Part shown: in pieces, positions 43,553 through 54,030 of the stretch
Layout: each line of letters starts with the position of its first letter
How positions within the stretch are numbered: position 1 is the first letter of the stretch
Assembly: GCA_013368445.1 (NCBI GenBank)
Contig: JAACJO010000002.1
Span: 1,860,001-1,924,000, forward strand
Length of the DNA stretch: 64,000 nucleotides
DNA from: Leucocoprinus leucothites
Taxonomy: Eukaryota > Basidiomycota > Agaricomycetes > Agaricales > Agaricaceae
Direction of reading: 5' to 3'
Notes under the pieces: model-generated
Seen by the model: only the letters and a program-made list of their open reading frames with translations
Told to the model about the DNA's origin: nothing
Database searches by the model: none
Made by a program: the position numbers and the translations under genes

Positions 43553-44205
43553 TGTTATAGTGACACTGGCCCAGTCCTAAGCTCACATGATAAGTATCAA
43601 CTTGATCTTATCAAAGGGGACTCCTTCTTAGTAAGCAACAAAGTCATTTACAAAGTCAGAGTTATAATATAGTGATTATAGAGTTAAGACTTTAGTAATT
43701 GAGATCTTAAGTGACTTAAGTTTCAATTTGACTTTGTAGAGAAAGGCTCATATTGAGTCTCCACCTAACCAAGTAGAAATGATGTTTTTCCTTGGTAGAT
43801 GTTGACAACTTATATACAATACAAGTCTGTATCTAATATTAACTAGGGCTAAGGGCTTCTAATGAAAGAAGAGAAGTGTACAGCTTCCTTAATGCTAATT
43901 AAACTATATAAGATGTGATCTGTCAAAGAAGCTTTTAGAAGTTCTTCTTTGATCATCTGACAAGATCACAAGATAAGTCCAAATATAGCACAGCTATATT
44001 TAACAATCACATGTCATCAAAATATAAATAATACCAAACAAGACAAAGCAAGTTATAATGAAACAAAGTAAATGAGTCAAAACAAGATAGGAAAATATAA
44101 GAACAAATACAGTGAAAACATAATTGCAATATTACTTAAGTAAAGCTAATATTGACTTCATATTGTAGAGGAAACAAATGCTAGATATAATCAATATATA
44201 TAACA
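43553..44205 (-). repeat. Probable LTR (653 bp), solo or 3' LTR
   Basis: AT-rich block with inverted ends tgttata...tataaca. Flanking pentamers ctatc (43548-43552) and ttatc (44206-44210) match at four of five bases, favouring a solo LTR. A purine-rich gctaggaaagagataa on the minus strand just outside would also fit a 3' LTR of the element carrying the ORF at 44256-45605. It has no similarity by eye to the LTR at 50999-51613. Confidence 0.55.
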
Positions 44206-44255
44206 TTATCTCTTTCCTAGCTAAGATGTCCACATCTTAGTAACTATCTAAGTTA

Positions 44256-45605
44256 CTAAAGTAAATTACCTTCACTGTCTATGTTGAAGTTGGCTTCATC
44301 ATCATAATAAGATTTGTAATTGCCATCTTCATATGGGGGTGTAAGGGGATGGTCTCCCTCATGGATGCAAGTAGTCCAACTGTGATAGGGACATCCATTT
44401 GGACTGCATCCTCGATGGTTTAGATGGGAGGAACAGACTGAGGTCTGAAGATGACCATATTGTCATCCTTGTGGTGCAGGTTTATGGCCTTGTTGCAGCA
44501 TAAAAGGAGGGTTGTAGGTGGGGCCGAGAGTGGTGGTATTAACAGCCATGGATGTTGGATTATGTTGTTCAGATCAAAGTCTGTCAACATTAGTGATGGG
44601 GGCACTGTAATTGCTGGTTGGTACACCAGACTGTTGGGGCTGTACTCTGGTAGATCTGGAGATGGACTGCAGAGCAAGAGCCTTGGCAGCATTGACTCCT
44701 TTGGTAATGGAAAGTGCTGCTAGGGCAACTGGGGGTAGGTCCCATTAAGCAATTCCTTTATAAGGATTTCGGAAACAATACTTGGTGGAATGGCTGGGGG
44801 CAAAAGTGTTGCACCAGGTGCAATGATATCCTGGGAAAAGCATCTTGATATGACCCATTCCATGACATATGTTGCAGGTTTGACTAATACATCCAGACCA
44901 AGTTGCATCTTAATTGGTATTTTGAGGAGACCCATTAGTAGGCATTGGAGGGGGTGTACACAGTAATATGGCATTGTGTGCAGCCACATCATGACATTGC
45001 TGAGGTTTGACACTAGGAATGGAAGTTTCTCCTTTGTCATCAACTGGGGTGCACTCAGAATTCTGTACATATTGCTCTAGAGCTTGTTGATGCTTGAGTG
45101 TAGTGAAGTAATCTCCATCTGGGTCAGTGCATTGGACGTGTCAGATGATGTTCTAAGTATAGGGACCCTGAGGGATATAGTATGCCAGGTTACTAAGATG
45201 GAAGTCCATTTCTTCCTGGAGATGCTTGTACTCACTTCTTGCAGAAGCAAGAGCATCAAGGTGATTCCCAATGTTGTAGACATATAAAGTGAGTCTAGGA
45301 TTGCTGCTGTAGGCAGACAGAAAGTCAATAGCTGTTTGTTCTTTAATAAATGCATGTTGTAGGGTAGCATTCTCCTTATAGGGTGAAGAGTTTTCACTGC
45401 TAGAGTTTCCACCTGCACTATCTCTAGCAGGGGAAGGGGTGCCTTGTTCTTGCAGTGTAGCAAGACCAGAACTTTCCTTGACCTTGTTCGCATCATCGAT
45501 GGTGTTGGTCAGCATAATAGGAGGAGTAAGAGGTGAGGGTGATTCATAAATAATAGTTCTAAAGATGGGTACTGCTGGTTGTTCACTGACTTCTGGAGTA
45601 GTCAT
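44256..45605 (-). pseudogene. ORF downstream of gypsy-3 pol: Cys/His protein of unknown function
   Basis: A single frame of 450 codons from ATG 45605 to TAG at 44256, broken by several stops (near 45153, 45135, 44905, 44745 and others). N-terminus Ser/Pro/Thr-rich (MTTPEVSEQPAVPIF), then a helical region (AFIKEQTAIDFLSAYSS, LDALASARSEYKHLQEEMDF), YFTTLKHQQALEQYV, Cys/His clusters (CNICHGMGHIKM, CTWCNTFAPSHSTKYC), a further CxxxxC-H region and an acidic Tyr-rich end (YEDGNYKSYYDDEANF). I do not recognise it. It could be a gag-like RNA-binding protein of a non-autonomous LTR element, or a third ORF of gypsy-3. It has its own TATA box. Confidence 0.55.
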
Positions 45606-45640
45606 TGAAGCTGGGGAGTGTTAAGAGAGATTGTGCTGGG

Positions 45641-45647
45641 TTTTATA
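45641..45647 (-). promoter_or_regulatory. TATA box before the ORF at 44256-45605
   Basis: TATAAAA on the minus strand, starting 42 bp before the ATG at 45605 and within a few bases after the gypsy-3 pol stop. Confidence 0.45.
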
Positions 45648-45650
45648 CTC

Positions 45651-48600
45651 TTAAATAATTTCTTTTGAATTTTCAAGATTTTTCTCTGGTTCCCATAAGT
45701 ATTCAGTAGGTCTGTATCCTTTCTAACAAATTAGGTATTCTATTTTTGTTCCTGAGCATAGTCTGCAAGTTCCATGATTTAGGACTGCTTTGACTTTGTA
45801 TTGTTCTTCTCCAGAGATAAGAATAGGTGGTGGTTTAGGGTTGTGTTTACCATAAATGTCATTCTCAGGCACTGGCATGAGAAGTGAAGCATGGAATTTG
45901 TTGTGAATTTTCCACTTTGGTGGCAGTTTGAGTTCATAGTTGACTAGAGAGGTCTTTCTAATAATAGTAAATGGACCTTCTCTTCTTTGGTTGAGCTTCT
46001 TAGAAGCATAGGGCAAAGGGAGATTTTGGTTATCTAACCAAACTTGGTCTCCTACTTTGAATGGTGTCCATGGTTGGTTCTTTTGTTGAGCCATCATGAG
46101 ACATGTTTGTTCATGTGCCTCTAAAGCTGCTTCTCTAGCTTGTTCTAAGAATGGAGACTTCTCATTAATAGAAGGTGTATTTGTTTCTTTGTTTGAGATA
46201 AACACTTGTGGGTTGTATCCTAAGATTAATTTGTATGGTGTGTGTTTTCTTCTTGAATGAGGTTTCATATTGTGTACAAATTTGATCATTGGAAGTGCTT
46301 GTCTCCATATGGTTGGATTTTGTGATGTGTAAACTGCTGAGTAAAACTCAATTTCTTGGTTGTATCTTTTAGTAGTACCATCTGTCTGTGGATGATATGC
46401 TGTAGACAGAGCTGGTGTGATATTTAGTTTTTCATATAATTTTTGCATTGATTTAGCAGCAAATCATAGATCTTGATCTGAGATTATTTTGTTGGGTGTT
46501 CCATATTTTGAAAATACTTTGTCAATAAGAATTTCAGCAATGCCATCGGCATCTACTGTCTTCTTTGTTGGAGTTAGGATTATCCCTTTCATAAGTCCAT
46601 AGTCCACTATGGACAATATACAATCATATCCATTGTCAGGTGGTAGATCTGTAATAAGATCCATTGATATTTGGGAAAAGGGCCTTGTGGAAGAAGGGCC
46701 TTTGATTGGTTACATTGGTGGTTTAACTGGATGATGGTTAATTTTGTACTGTTAACAAATAGGGCATCCTTTCACATAGGTCTGAACATATGTGTTCATT
46801 CCAGGCCAGTAAACTAATTTAGATAGTTTACAGAATGTTTTAGTTGTTCCTGGGTGTCCTGATGTCTCGTGATCATGTACATGTTGTAGAAGTCTTCTTT
46901 TTAGTTCAGCATCTTCAGGTATCACATGTCTTCCCTGATATTTATAAATGCCATTGTCTTCTGTAAATCTTTCAGATGGGGTGATTTTCACTTGTTTATT
47001 TTTAATTTCTTCTTTAACTTCCTCAGAAAGGAAGTTAATGAATTTTTCTGATAGTATCACAATGAGATCTTTGTTATCTTTTCCTTCTGGAACCAGGTCT
47101 GGTCTTCTACTTAATGCATCAGCAAGAGTATTTTTGTTACCAGCCAAATGCTTTATGGAGTAATGGAAGCATGTTATGTACAGCATCCATCTGGCTTGTC
47201 TTCAATTTAATTGTTGTGGTTCTCACCATCTGGTGAGGTTCTCATGATCAGACCATATGATGATAGGGTGTACTGATCCTTTGAGGTAGTGTCGCCATTC
47301 CTTTAGTGCTCTAATAATAGTAAAGGAATTCTTGGTCAGACACATGATAGTTTCATTCTGCAGGGTTGAGGGTTTGTGAATAATAGGCCATGGGTGCTTA
47401 TCTCCATTTGAATCTCTTTGGAGTAGCACTGCACCAGTAGCAAATGTGGAAGCATTGCATTCCATTTTGAATGGCTTTGATTTGTCAACTATTTGAAGTA
47501 TGGGTTGCTTAAGGAATTGTTCCTTGAGCTTCTCAAAGCTTTCCTGTGCTTCTGGGTTCCATTTGAATTTTGTTGTTTTGTGAAGTAATGCATTAAGTGG
47601 TTGTGCAATAGCTGAGAAGTTGTGGATGAATTTTCTGTAGAAGTTACAGAAACCAATGAATTGTCAGATATTTCGGACAGACTTGGGTACAGGCCAATCC
47701 TGTATACCCTTAAGTTTGACTGGGTCCATCTCAATAGAGTCAGGAGTTATGATAACTCCAAGATACTCTAGATGTTGCTTCTCAAATTCGCATTTCTCAG
47801 TCTTTAAATACAACTCATTTTCTTGTAGAATTTTCAAGACTCGTTTAGTAAGTCTTTTGAGTTGTTCTTTTGTTTTTGCATGGATAAGAATGTTATCCAT
47901 ATAGATAATGACTCCGCCTTTTTCAGTAAGGTCTTTAAAGATGTGATCCATCATGGATTGGAATGTAGCAGGTGAATTTGTCATTCCAAAGAACATAACT
48001 GTGGGTTTGTATAACCCATTAGGAGTTTGGAACACTGCTTTCCATTCATGTCCCTCATGAATTCGGACATTATTGTATTCTAGTCAGACATCTAACTTGG
48101 TGAACCAATTAGATCCTTTGAGCTTATCCATGATTTGTGATATGCTTGGTATTGGGTGAGCATTCTTTATCATATTCTTGTTAAGGAATCGATAGTCTTG
48201 ACATGGCTGTAAGTCTCCTCCTTTCTTTCCTACAAAGAGGAAGGGAGAGGCCATAGGTGATTTAGATTTCCAAATATATCCCTTTCATAGGTTTTTGGAA
48301 ATAAAATTGTCAAGTTCAGTTCTTTCCTGAGGTGTTAGGTGATAAACTGGCATGCATTTGGGTTCAAATTCAGGTATTGTCTCGATTTTGTGATCCCAAG
48401 GATGTCTGGGTGGTAATTTCTCAGATTTGTCTTTGTTGAAGACTTTGAGAAACTGATGAAATTTCTTTGGTATGGCTTTCACAGGGTTGGATTCCCATTT
48501 AGGTTTAGTAGCCAAGTTGTGAAGTTGTTGTGATGTGTTAGATTTCACATTGATTTCATAATACAACTGATTGGTGGAGCTGGTTTTCACTTTGGTTAAT

Positions 48601-49450
48601 TTGATTGTGTGAGAGTTTTCATCTCACCAACATAATGACAGTTTCTGCCAATCAATGTCAGGGTTGAATCTCTGTTGGAAAAAGCTGAAATCAGTTATGA
48701 TGCATCATAATGTGTTATAATGGACTTAGCCAACCCTGAATACCTTGGGGAATTATAACACATCATAATGGTACACTTTGTCAATAATTTAGAGTTCTAA
48801 TGCATTATAACACTGACAATTCCAAGGCCAAAATTCAGGGGAAACTATCCTAAAATGGAAATCAAAAGTTAAAACACTGTTAGAACTCTGCCTAACTTGT
48901 TATAACCCAAGTTATAACTCCAAAAAAGTATTATAACATGTAATTACACAAATTTGGTATTATAATAATTTTCAGCTTTTTCTGACATCTTTAACCATGT
49001 GATTCCTAAGAATAGTTGATTTGATCCAAGTTTGACTATTCTTGGAGAGATCATCATAATCTTGTTGTTTACTTCTATTTTTAATTTTATATAGTGAGTA
49101 CAACTTCCTGATAGATTTTGTGTTCTGTCAGCATTACAGATTTTGATTGCTTTTTTCATTTTTCATTTTGGCAGGTTGTAGGTATCGACTAGTTGTGGGT
49201 CAATGAATTCTCCACTAGCTCCTGAATTGAGTAGTGCTTGTAGGTTGTGTTTTGCTCTAGTTGTATGGAGCAATATAGGTACATGTACTGTTAATCCTTT
49301 GTTTGATTGAAGATTGATGTTGTCTATCTAATCTTCATGAGTACTCAAAAATTTTCATTCAAGTATTCTTGAAACAGATCATCTTCATCACTTGCTTAAT
49401 CTATTTCATAGACCATGGCATTGGGATCTTTCCTTTTAGGTTTGAAAGGT
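45651..49450 (-). pseudogene. gypsy-3 pol remnant
   Basis: Protease: LLNSGASGEFIDPQLV (~49230) and ITWLKMSEKAENYY. RT: KAIPKKFHQFLKVF, PRHPWDHKIET, YHLTPQERTELDNFI, MFFGMTNSPATFQSMM, YMDNILIHAKTKEQ, CEFEKQHLEYLGVII (48480-47670). RNase H: ECNASTFATGAVLLQRD (47465-47420) and WRHYLKGS. Integrase: HDHETSGHPGTTKTFCKLSKLVYWPGM with CPIC (46870-46755), MDLITDLPPDNGYD, DQDL and a SAYHPQTDGTTKR block (46664-46370), GPFTIIRK (GPY/F-like), then a chromodomain remnant to 45651. In motif C the second catalytic Asp is Asn. Not functional. Confidence 0.85.
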
Positions 49451-49476
49451 CTACAATTCCCTTGTTTCAGTTTGGA

Positions 49477-50757
49477 CTAGGACTTATGCATCTGCTTCAA
49501 TCCCATGTTTGTCTTTCCTGTTGACTTAAACCAAACCTTCCTTGCCAGACAAGATTTAGTGAAATGTCCTTTCTTGTGGCAGAAGAAGCATTCTCCTCTT
49601 TTGAGTGTGATTCTCTGTTTGTCAGTGAGAACATTATTGATGATGTGGGAGTATAGTGAACCATAGACATCTCTGTCTGTGTTGCTTGGACCTTCATTGT
49701 ATGTTTGGTTGATGTCTTCTCCTTCACTCTCCTCTTCTTCAGAATTATCATCATCCTCTGTGCCAAGTTTGTATATACCTCTGTCGTCTGCTTCCCTATC
49801 ATCTTCAACTGATAATTGGTATATACTTCTTGATATTCTGTCAATATCCATGTCCCACTTGGATTGTCTGGGTCTAGATATGGGTTGACTATGGATGTCA
49901 TTATATCATGGTTGGGATCTGTGTTGTTGACTATTCTTTTTGTTCTTTCCTGATCTATTTGAAGATTCTGGATTAGAATTTCCAATGCAGTATCTCCTTT
50001 GCTCTTGGACAACTTTGTATGCCTGTCTTGCAGCAGTTTTCCACTGTGCAAGGGTTTGGGGGTCAGCTTGAATTGCTTTGAATCTGACATTGTTGTCAAG
50101 TCCTTTGGCAAAGTAGGATCAAAGAGAAGTGCTGTCAGTAAGTCCTGCACATGAGGCAAGGACGGAAAAATTGGCAATGTATTCTTTGATGTATTTGCCT
50201 CATTGCCTGTAATAATGGAGCTCTCTTTCAGCCTCAAAGCTCTGTTGTGTTGGAGTGAATGACTGTTTGAGCACATTCTTGAAGTTGTCAAAGGTGTGCA
50301 TGACATATCCTTGTTATCTAGCTGCATCTGCTTGACTAGTTCTGTAATCCTGTTGCCATAACTTGGCAGCTCCATCAAGTAATCCGAGGGTGTAGTTGAT
50401 TCTCTGGGTGTCATTTGTAACACCATATAAGTTGAAGTAGAGTTTGACTTTGGCCATCCATGGTCTGTAGTAGCTGGAGTTGCCATCAAACCTGTTGGGC
50501 TTTGGGTACTTGAGCTGGAATCCTGCTTGAGGTTGTGCCATGTTTGGATTTGGCAGGGGGTTTGGATTAGGATTTGGTGGTCCTCCTCCTCCTCCTGGTC
50601 CTCCTGGTCCTCCTGGGCCTCTAGATGGATTACCTCCAGGACTTGGTGGTCCTCCTTATAGTCTTGGTGGTGGCAGTGTGGGGCTTCTTTGATTTGAAGA
50701 ACCTGCTGTGTTGGTAACAGTTGCCTTTGCTTTCCCTTTTGTTTGGGTGTTAGTGGT
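49477..50757 (-). pseudogene. gypsy-3 gag remnant
   Basis: Gly/Pro-rich N-terminus (GGPGGPGGGGGPPNPN, about 50640-50545), MAQPQAGFQLKYPKPNRFDG, YYRPWMAKVKLYFNLYGV, INYTLGLLDGAAKLWQQDY, then frameshifted capsid sequence, an acidic linker (DDNSEEEESEGED) and one CCHC knuckle CFFCHKKGHFTKSC (49592-49551). Unlike gag of gypsy-1, -2, -4 and -5. The start codon is uncertain. Confidence 0.78.
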
Positions 50758-50998
50758 GAAGAGGCAGAAATGTGATTGTTAAGGTAATAAAGGGAATGTA
50801 GTCAGATAGTGAATGATAGGTAACATTAATAACAATAACAACCAACACTCCTAAACTCAATGCAAGTTTGTGGGAGGTTAATCAATAAAGAAGGATGTTT
50901 TGCAAAAGTGCAAAGATTGATAATGAAAGATAATGGGAGTTGTCTGTAGACTGGTTTGTAATGGAATGACCAGTTCGTGAAAGATACTTGACAATCCT
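50758..50998. other. gypsy-3 leader region
   Basis: About 240 bp between gag and the probable 5' LTR. No ORF. The primer site should lie next to 50998, but neither a tRNA-complementary nor a self-complementary primer site was recognised. Confidence 0.4.
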
Positions 50999-51613
50999 TG
51001 TTATGCAATGCTGCACAACTACAAGTCCCTTAGAATGCAGAAGTGTAATAGACTAGTATTCACGAATCATCACTTTCACTAACACTTGGCACTATCACAA
51101 TACAACTGACACTGACTAGCACCACTCCTGGATACTAGATGCAATATACAGTTTATAAGTCTTTTCCAGACTTCTTCACACTCTGAACTTATATGAATCT
51201 CATAGTAATGTTCTTTCTCGAAAGGTGTTTTTCCAATGCTTTAATAGTCTATGACTGAAGGGTGCTCAATACACTTTTTACTACTCACTCAGATATGTTG
51301 TGTGGGACAGTCTCTAAGTGTAGCCTTAGCAGGTGAGATTCCTTGCTAGACTATATGCTCGAGAAAGGTTTATATTGGTTTTGCAAAAGTACTAAAGGAG
51401 TAATTACATGGATGATGCATACACATTGTTGATAATAAAAAGAGATTTATTGAAAAGTTGTCCAATAGGAGTATCTCTGGGCTTTCTTTGGGGTTTAAGT
51501 GCTGACATATCCTTTCATGAAGGCATGCTTACTCCTGCTCCTCTGATATCATGAGATCTCTATCACTGCTGATAGTTGTCTTATTCTGCGAAAGCTCGTT
51601 CCTGACTGTAACA
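50999..51613 (-). repeat. Probable gypsy-3 5' LTR (615 bp)
   Basis: On the minus strand it begins TGTTACAGTCAGGAACG and ends TTGCATAACA, contains a TATAAACC box and an AATAAATC polyadenylation-like signal, and lies directly upstream of gag. No partner copy is present in the window, so the call rests on position and ends. Confidence 0.5.
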
Positions 51614-51794
51614 ATGTCTACTAGTCAGTAGTCAAGTGCTGATGCATCCTGTTAGTTTCCACTAACCTGGTTCTATAATCAAGTAGGTCATTCAGTGCCC
51701 ATGCGGAACTTCTCCGTCTTTTGCAAAAGGGTCTACTTCTACTGTAGCAATGTTTAAAAAGATAGGACTTCCATGAATGTGCACAAGTGCCTGT
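51614..51794. other. Unassigned 181-bp spacer
   Basis: Between the gypsy-3 LTR and gypsy-4. I see no ORF, repeat or tail in it. Confidence 0.4.
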
Positions 51795-52354
51795 TGTGAA
51801 GCATGCAAATGCTACAGGTAGGGGAGCTGACATCAGAGACCGGGTAGACAGAGGTATGACAGAGGTAAGGTAGAAGCCAGTTGTCAGACACAGGAGCAGG
51901 TCATGGCCTCAACTTATGTGTTGTGCCTACTACTGACACTTGACCTGGATTTCAGATGAGAGAAGAGAGCAGAGGATAAATAGAGAGCAGAGGAAAGTAG
52001 TGTATTGCTAAGTTGATTATCAGACTGAGGACTTCAAGTACAAAGTTGTGCTACTTATATACGATGCAAAATATAGGATCAGATAAGGAAAACAAGCAAA
52101 GTAGTAAATGGAGAAATAATCAAAGTAGACTCTGCAAATTTTACAAGGCTAGAAGATATAAAATTTACTATTAAACGGTTGTCAGAAAATTTCAACAAGG
52201 CAGTATGAATTAATAAAATGGAAGATGTCAGAATAAGTCTGAAGGTGAAAGACCAATAAAAACCAAAGTAACTGATATGCAAAAGTGGATAAGAGTTCAT
52301 GAAAATAATACTAAGTTTGAACCATCAGCTATTCTTGAGGATTGGCTTATAACA
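51795..52354 (-). repeat. gypsy-4 3' LTR (560 bp)
   Basis: Reverse-complement match to the gypsy-2 LTRs; minus strand begins tgttataagccaatcctc. Confidence 0.92.
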
Positions 52355-52367
52355 GTATTCCCCCCTT
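52355..52367 (-). other. gypsy-4 3' polypurine tract
   Basis: The minus strand reads ccctaaggggggaatac up to the LTR, with the same core as in gypsy-2. Confidence 0.8.
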
Positions 52368-52422
52368 AGGGCTGAGCCCTAGAAGCCACATGACTTGATT
52401 GTGGGAACCAATTCAAACTCCA

Positions 52423-52429
52423 TATAAAT
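52423..52429 (+). promoter_or_regulatory. TATA box of the gypsy-4 antisense gene
   Basis: TATAAAT starting 61 bp before ATG 52484, the same box and spacing as in gypsy-2 despite heavy divergence elsewhere. Confidence 0.65.
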
Positions 52430-52483
52430 TCCGCTCTGAGGAAAAAATTAAGCTTTCTCACAACTTAATCCTCTAATACTACC

Positions 52484-53732
52484 ATGGCACCTACTTCCAC
52501 CACCCAAGGTTCCGACCCAATATCTGACAATGACCTAGAGGAGGAACTTTGCAAGATGGAGGAAGAGGACACTTGTCAAGTGGCCAAGGAGGAGGATTGC
52601 AAAAGGAGGGAGGCTGAGGAAGCCTCAAAAAAGAAGCAAGCAGAGGAAGAGCAGCAACAGAGGAAGGAAGAGCTGAGGAAGAAAATGGTTGAGAAGAAAT
52701 GTCGAGAGGTGGAAGAGGCAGAGAGGAAGAGGAAAGAGGCCAAAGATGCTGCACAGCTGCAAAGGGAGAAGGAGGAGGCCGAGCTTGCAGAGCAGATTTG
52801 GCTAGAGGCCAAAAAGAAGGAAAAGGAAAGACAAGAGAAAGAGAAGGGCAAAGGGAAGAGGACAGTGATGGAGGTGGAAGTGGAGATAGTAGAGAGTCCA
52901 GCAAAGAAGAAGAAAATGACAGAAAATGCAAAGGTGGGAAACAGGGTTCAAAAGCCTCATGTGAAACCAACGAGTGGGCTGGCTGATACAGCCAGGCTAA
53001 TTCAATGGAGTGCAGCTGCTGGTCCCTCCAAGTATCAACTTACGGAGCTGGATGATCAGGACAACAACCCACTGTGGACACCCAGCTTAGGTTTGGCTGG
53101 GGATAGAAGAGACAAAACCACTGCCCTATAAAAACGCGGAAACTACAATGCCAAGGGAGGAAAGATAAAGATGGGCAGAGATAACAAGTGTGGACAGTGC
53201 TTGTATTTAGGCAAGAACTGCACTGAACAAAGCGATGCATGAGTGACTCCTGATTTCTCGATTCAGCTGAGCAACTGACAACTACCACAGGGGCAAGTAC
53301 ATATGCGAACTGTGCTATACTTCAAAGCAGAAGTGTGCAGTTCTGACAGAGGCTGACAAACAGCCTCATGAGCAAACATATGAGCTCATTGTCAAGCAGA
53401 GGAAGACCCAGGCTGTGCAATCAGCTATCTTGAAGGAGTTAAAGGGTATTCAAGCTGAGTTGGGGACACAGCACTTGGCTGTGTTGTCAAGTATCTGATC
53501 CCAGACCAAGGTCATAGATGGGCTGGCCAAGGACTTTGAAGAGTTCTATGACCGGCTTGTCCTGGATGACAAGGTGATGGATGATGAGGTGCATGAAAAG
53601 GCACAGGCAGAGTTGGATGCCAAATTGGCCACTAAGAAGAAAATCATGTCAGATGCTGGATCTGGGAATGAGGGGGAGGCTGGAGAGGAGGAAGGTGAGG
53701 GAGAGGATGAGGGTGAAAATGGTAGTAAGTAG
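52484..53732 (+). pseudogene. gypsy-4 antisense gene: Zn2Cys6-like, charged coiled-coil protein
   Basis: Counterpart of the gypsy-2 antisense gene: MAPTSTTQGSDP start, Lys/Glu/Gln-rich helix, MEVEVEIVESPAKK, SKYQLTELDDQDNNPLW, then CGQCLYLGKNC, a 52-bp intron-like gap (53239-53290) and CELCYTSKQKC: the same C-X2-C-X6-C-X10-C-X2-C-X6-C. Helical C-terminus and an acidic end at 53732. Spliced length 399 codons with the stop, against 402. All six zinc-pattern cysteines are kept although nearby CpG sites have decayed. Lesions: TAA near 53130, TGA near 53498, and a donor changed from GT to AT. It shows that the gene was already present before gypsy-2 and gypsy-4 diverged. Confidence 0.78.
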
Positions 53733-54030
53733 GTCATCTCCTCTGATCCATCCCCTCAGCTCATGTATTTGTCATGAGTTCTGTCTGTTTGTTGCATAAT
53801 GTATATCTTGTATTTTTGGACTTCGTTAAAATTTGCATGGTATTTTTCTTGGGACAAGGTTTAAGGAGAAATCTGAAGTCAGAAAATAGATGAGAGGGAG
53901 ATGAGACTATTGGGTGTAAGTGAAAACAAAACGGTAAGTAAGAAAGTATGAAAAATTGTCTAAGTCCAAAAGAAAATGAGTGAGCCAGTATTAGAGAATG
54001 GGTAAAGAAAATACATAGCCGAGATGAAGT
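53733..54030. other. gypsy-4 spacer between convergent antisense gene and pol
   Basis: About 300 bp, matching the spacer 21070-21374 of gypsy-2; no ORF. Confidence 0.5.

Larger units (their letters stand above)
45651..51613 (-). mobile_element. gypsy-3: decayed Ty3/gypsy element, different lineage
   Basis: Order from right: probable 5' LTR (51613-50999), gag, protease, RT, RNase H, integrase, chromodomain end WEPEKNLEN and stop at 45651. RT has the YMDNILIHA variant instead of YLDDILIYS, a variant I recall from other basidiomycete gypsy elements. No matching 3' LTR was found. Many stops and frameshifts. Confidence 0.8.

Noticed and set aside
48650..48950. Repeated ttataac/cattataa words in a non-coding-looking stretch of gypsy-3 pol, possibly a MITE.
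   Set aside because: No clear terminal inverted repeats with a TSD could be defined; the stretch may be an insertion between RT and protease remnants, but the borders are not visible.
50999..51613. Pairing of this LTR with 43553-44205 to make a complete gypsy-3.
   Set aside because: The two blocks share neither ends nor internal sequence by eye, and the outer flanks (ctatc, atgtc) do not match.
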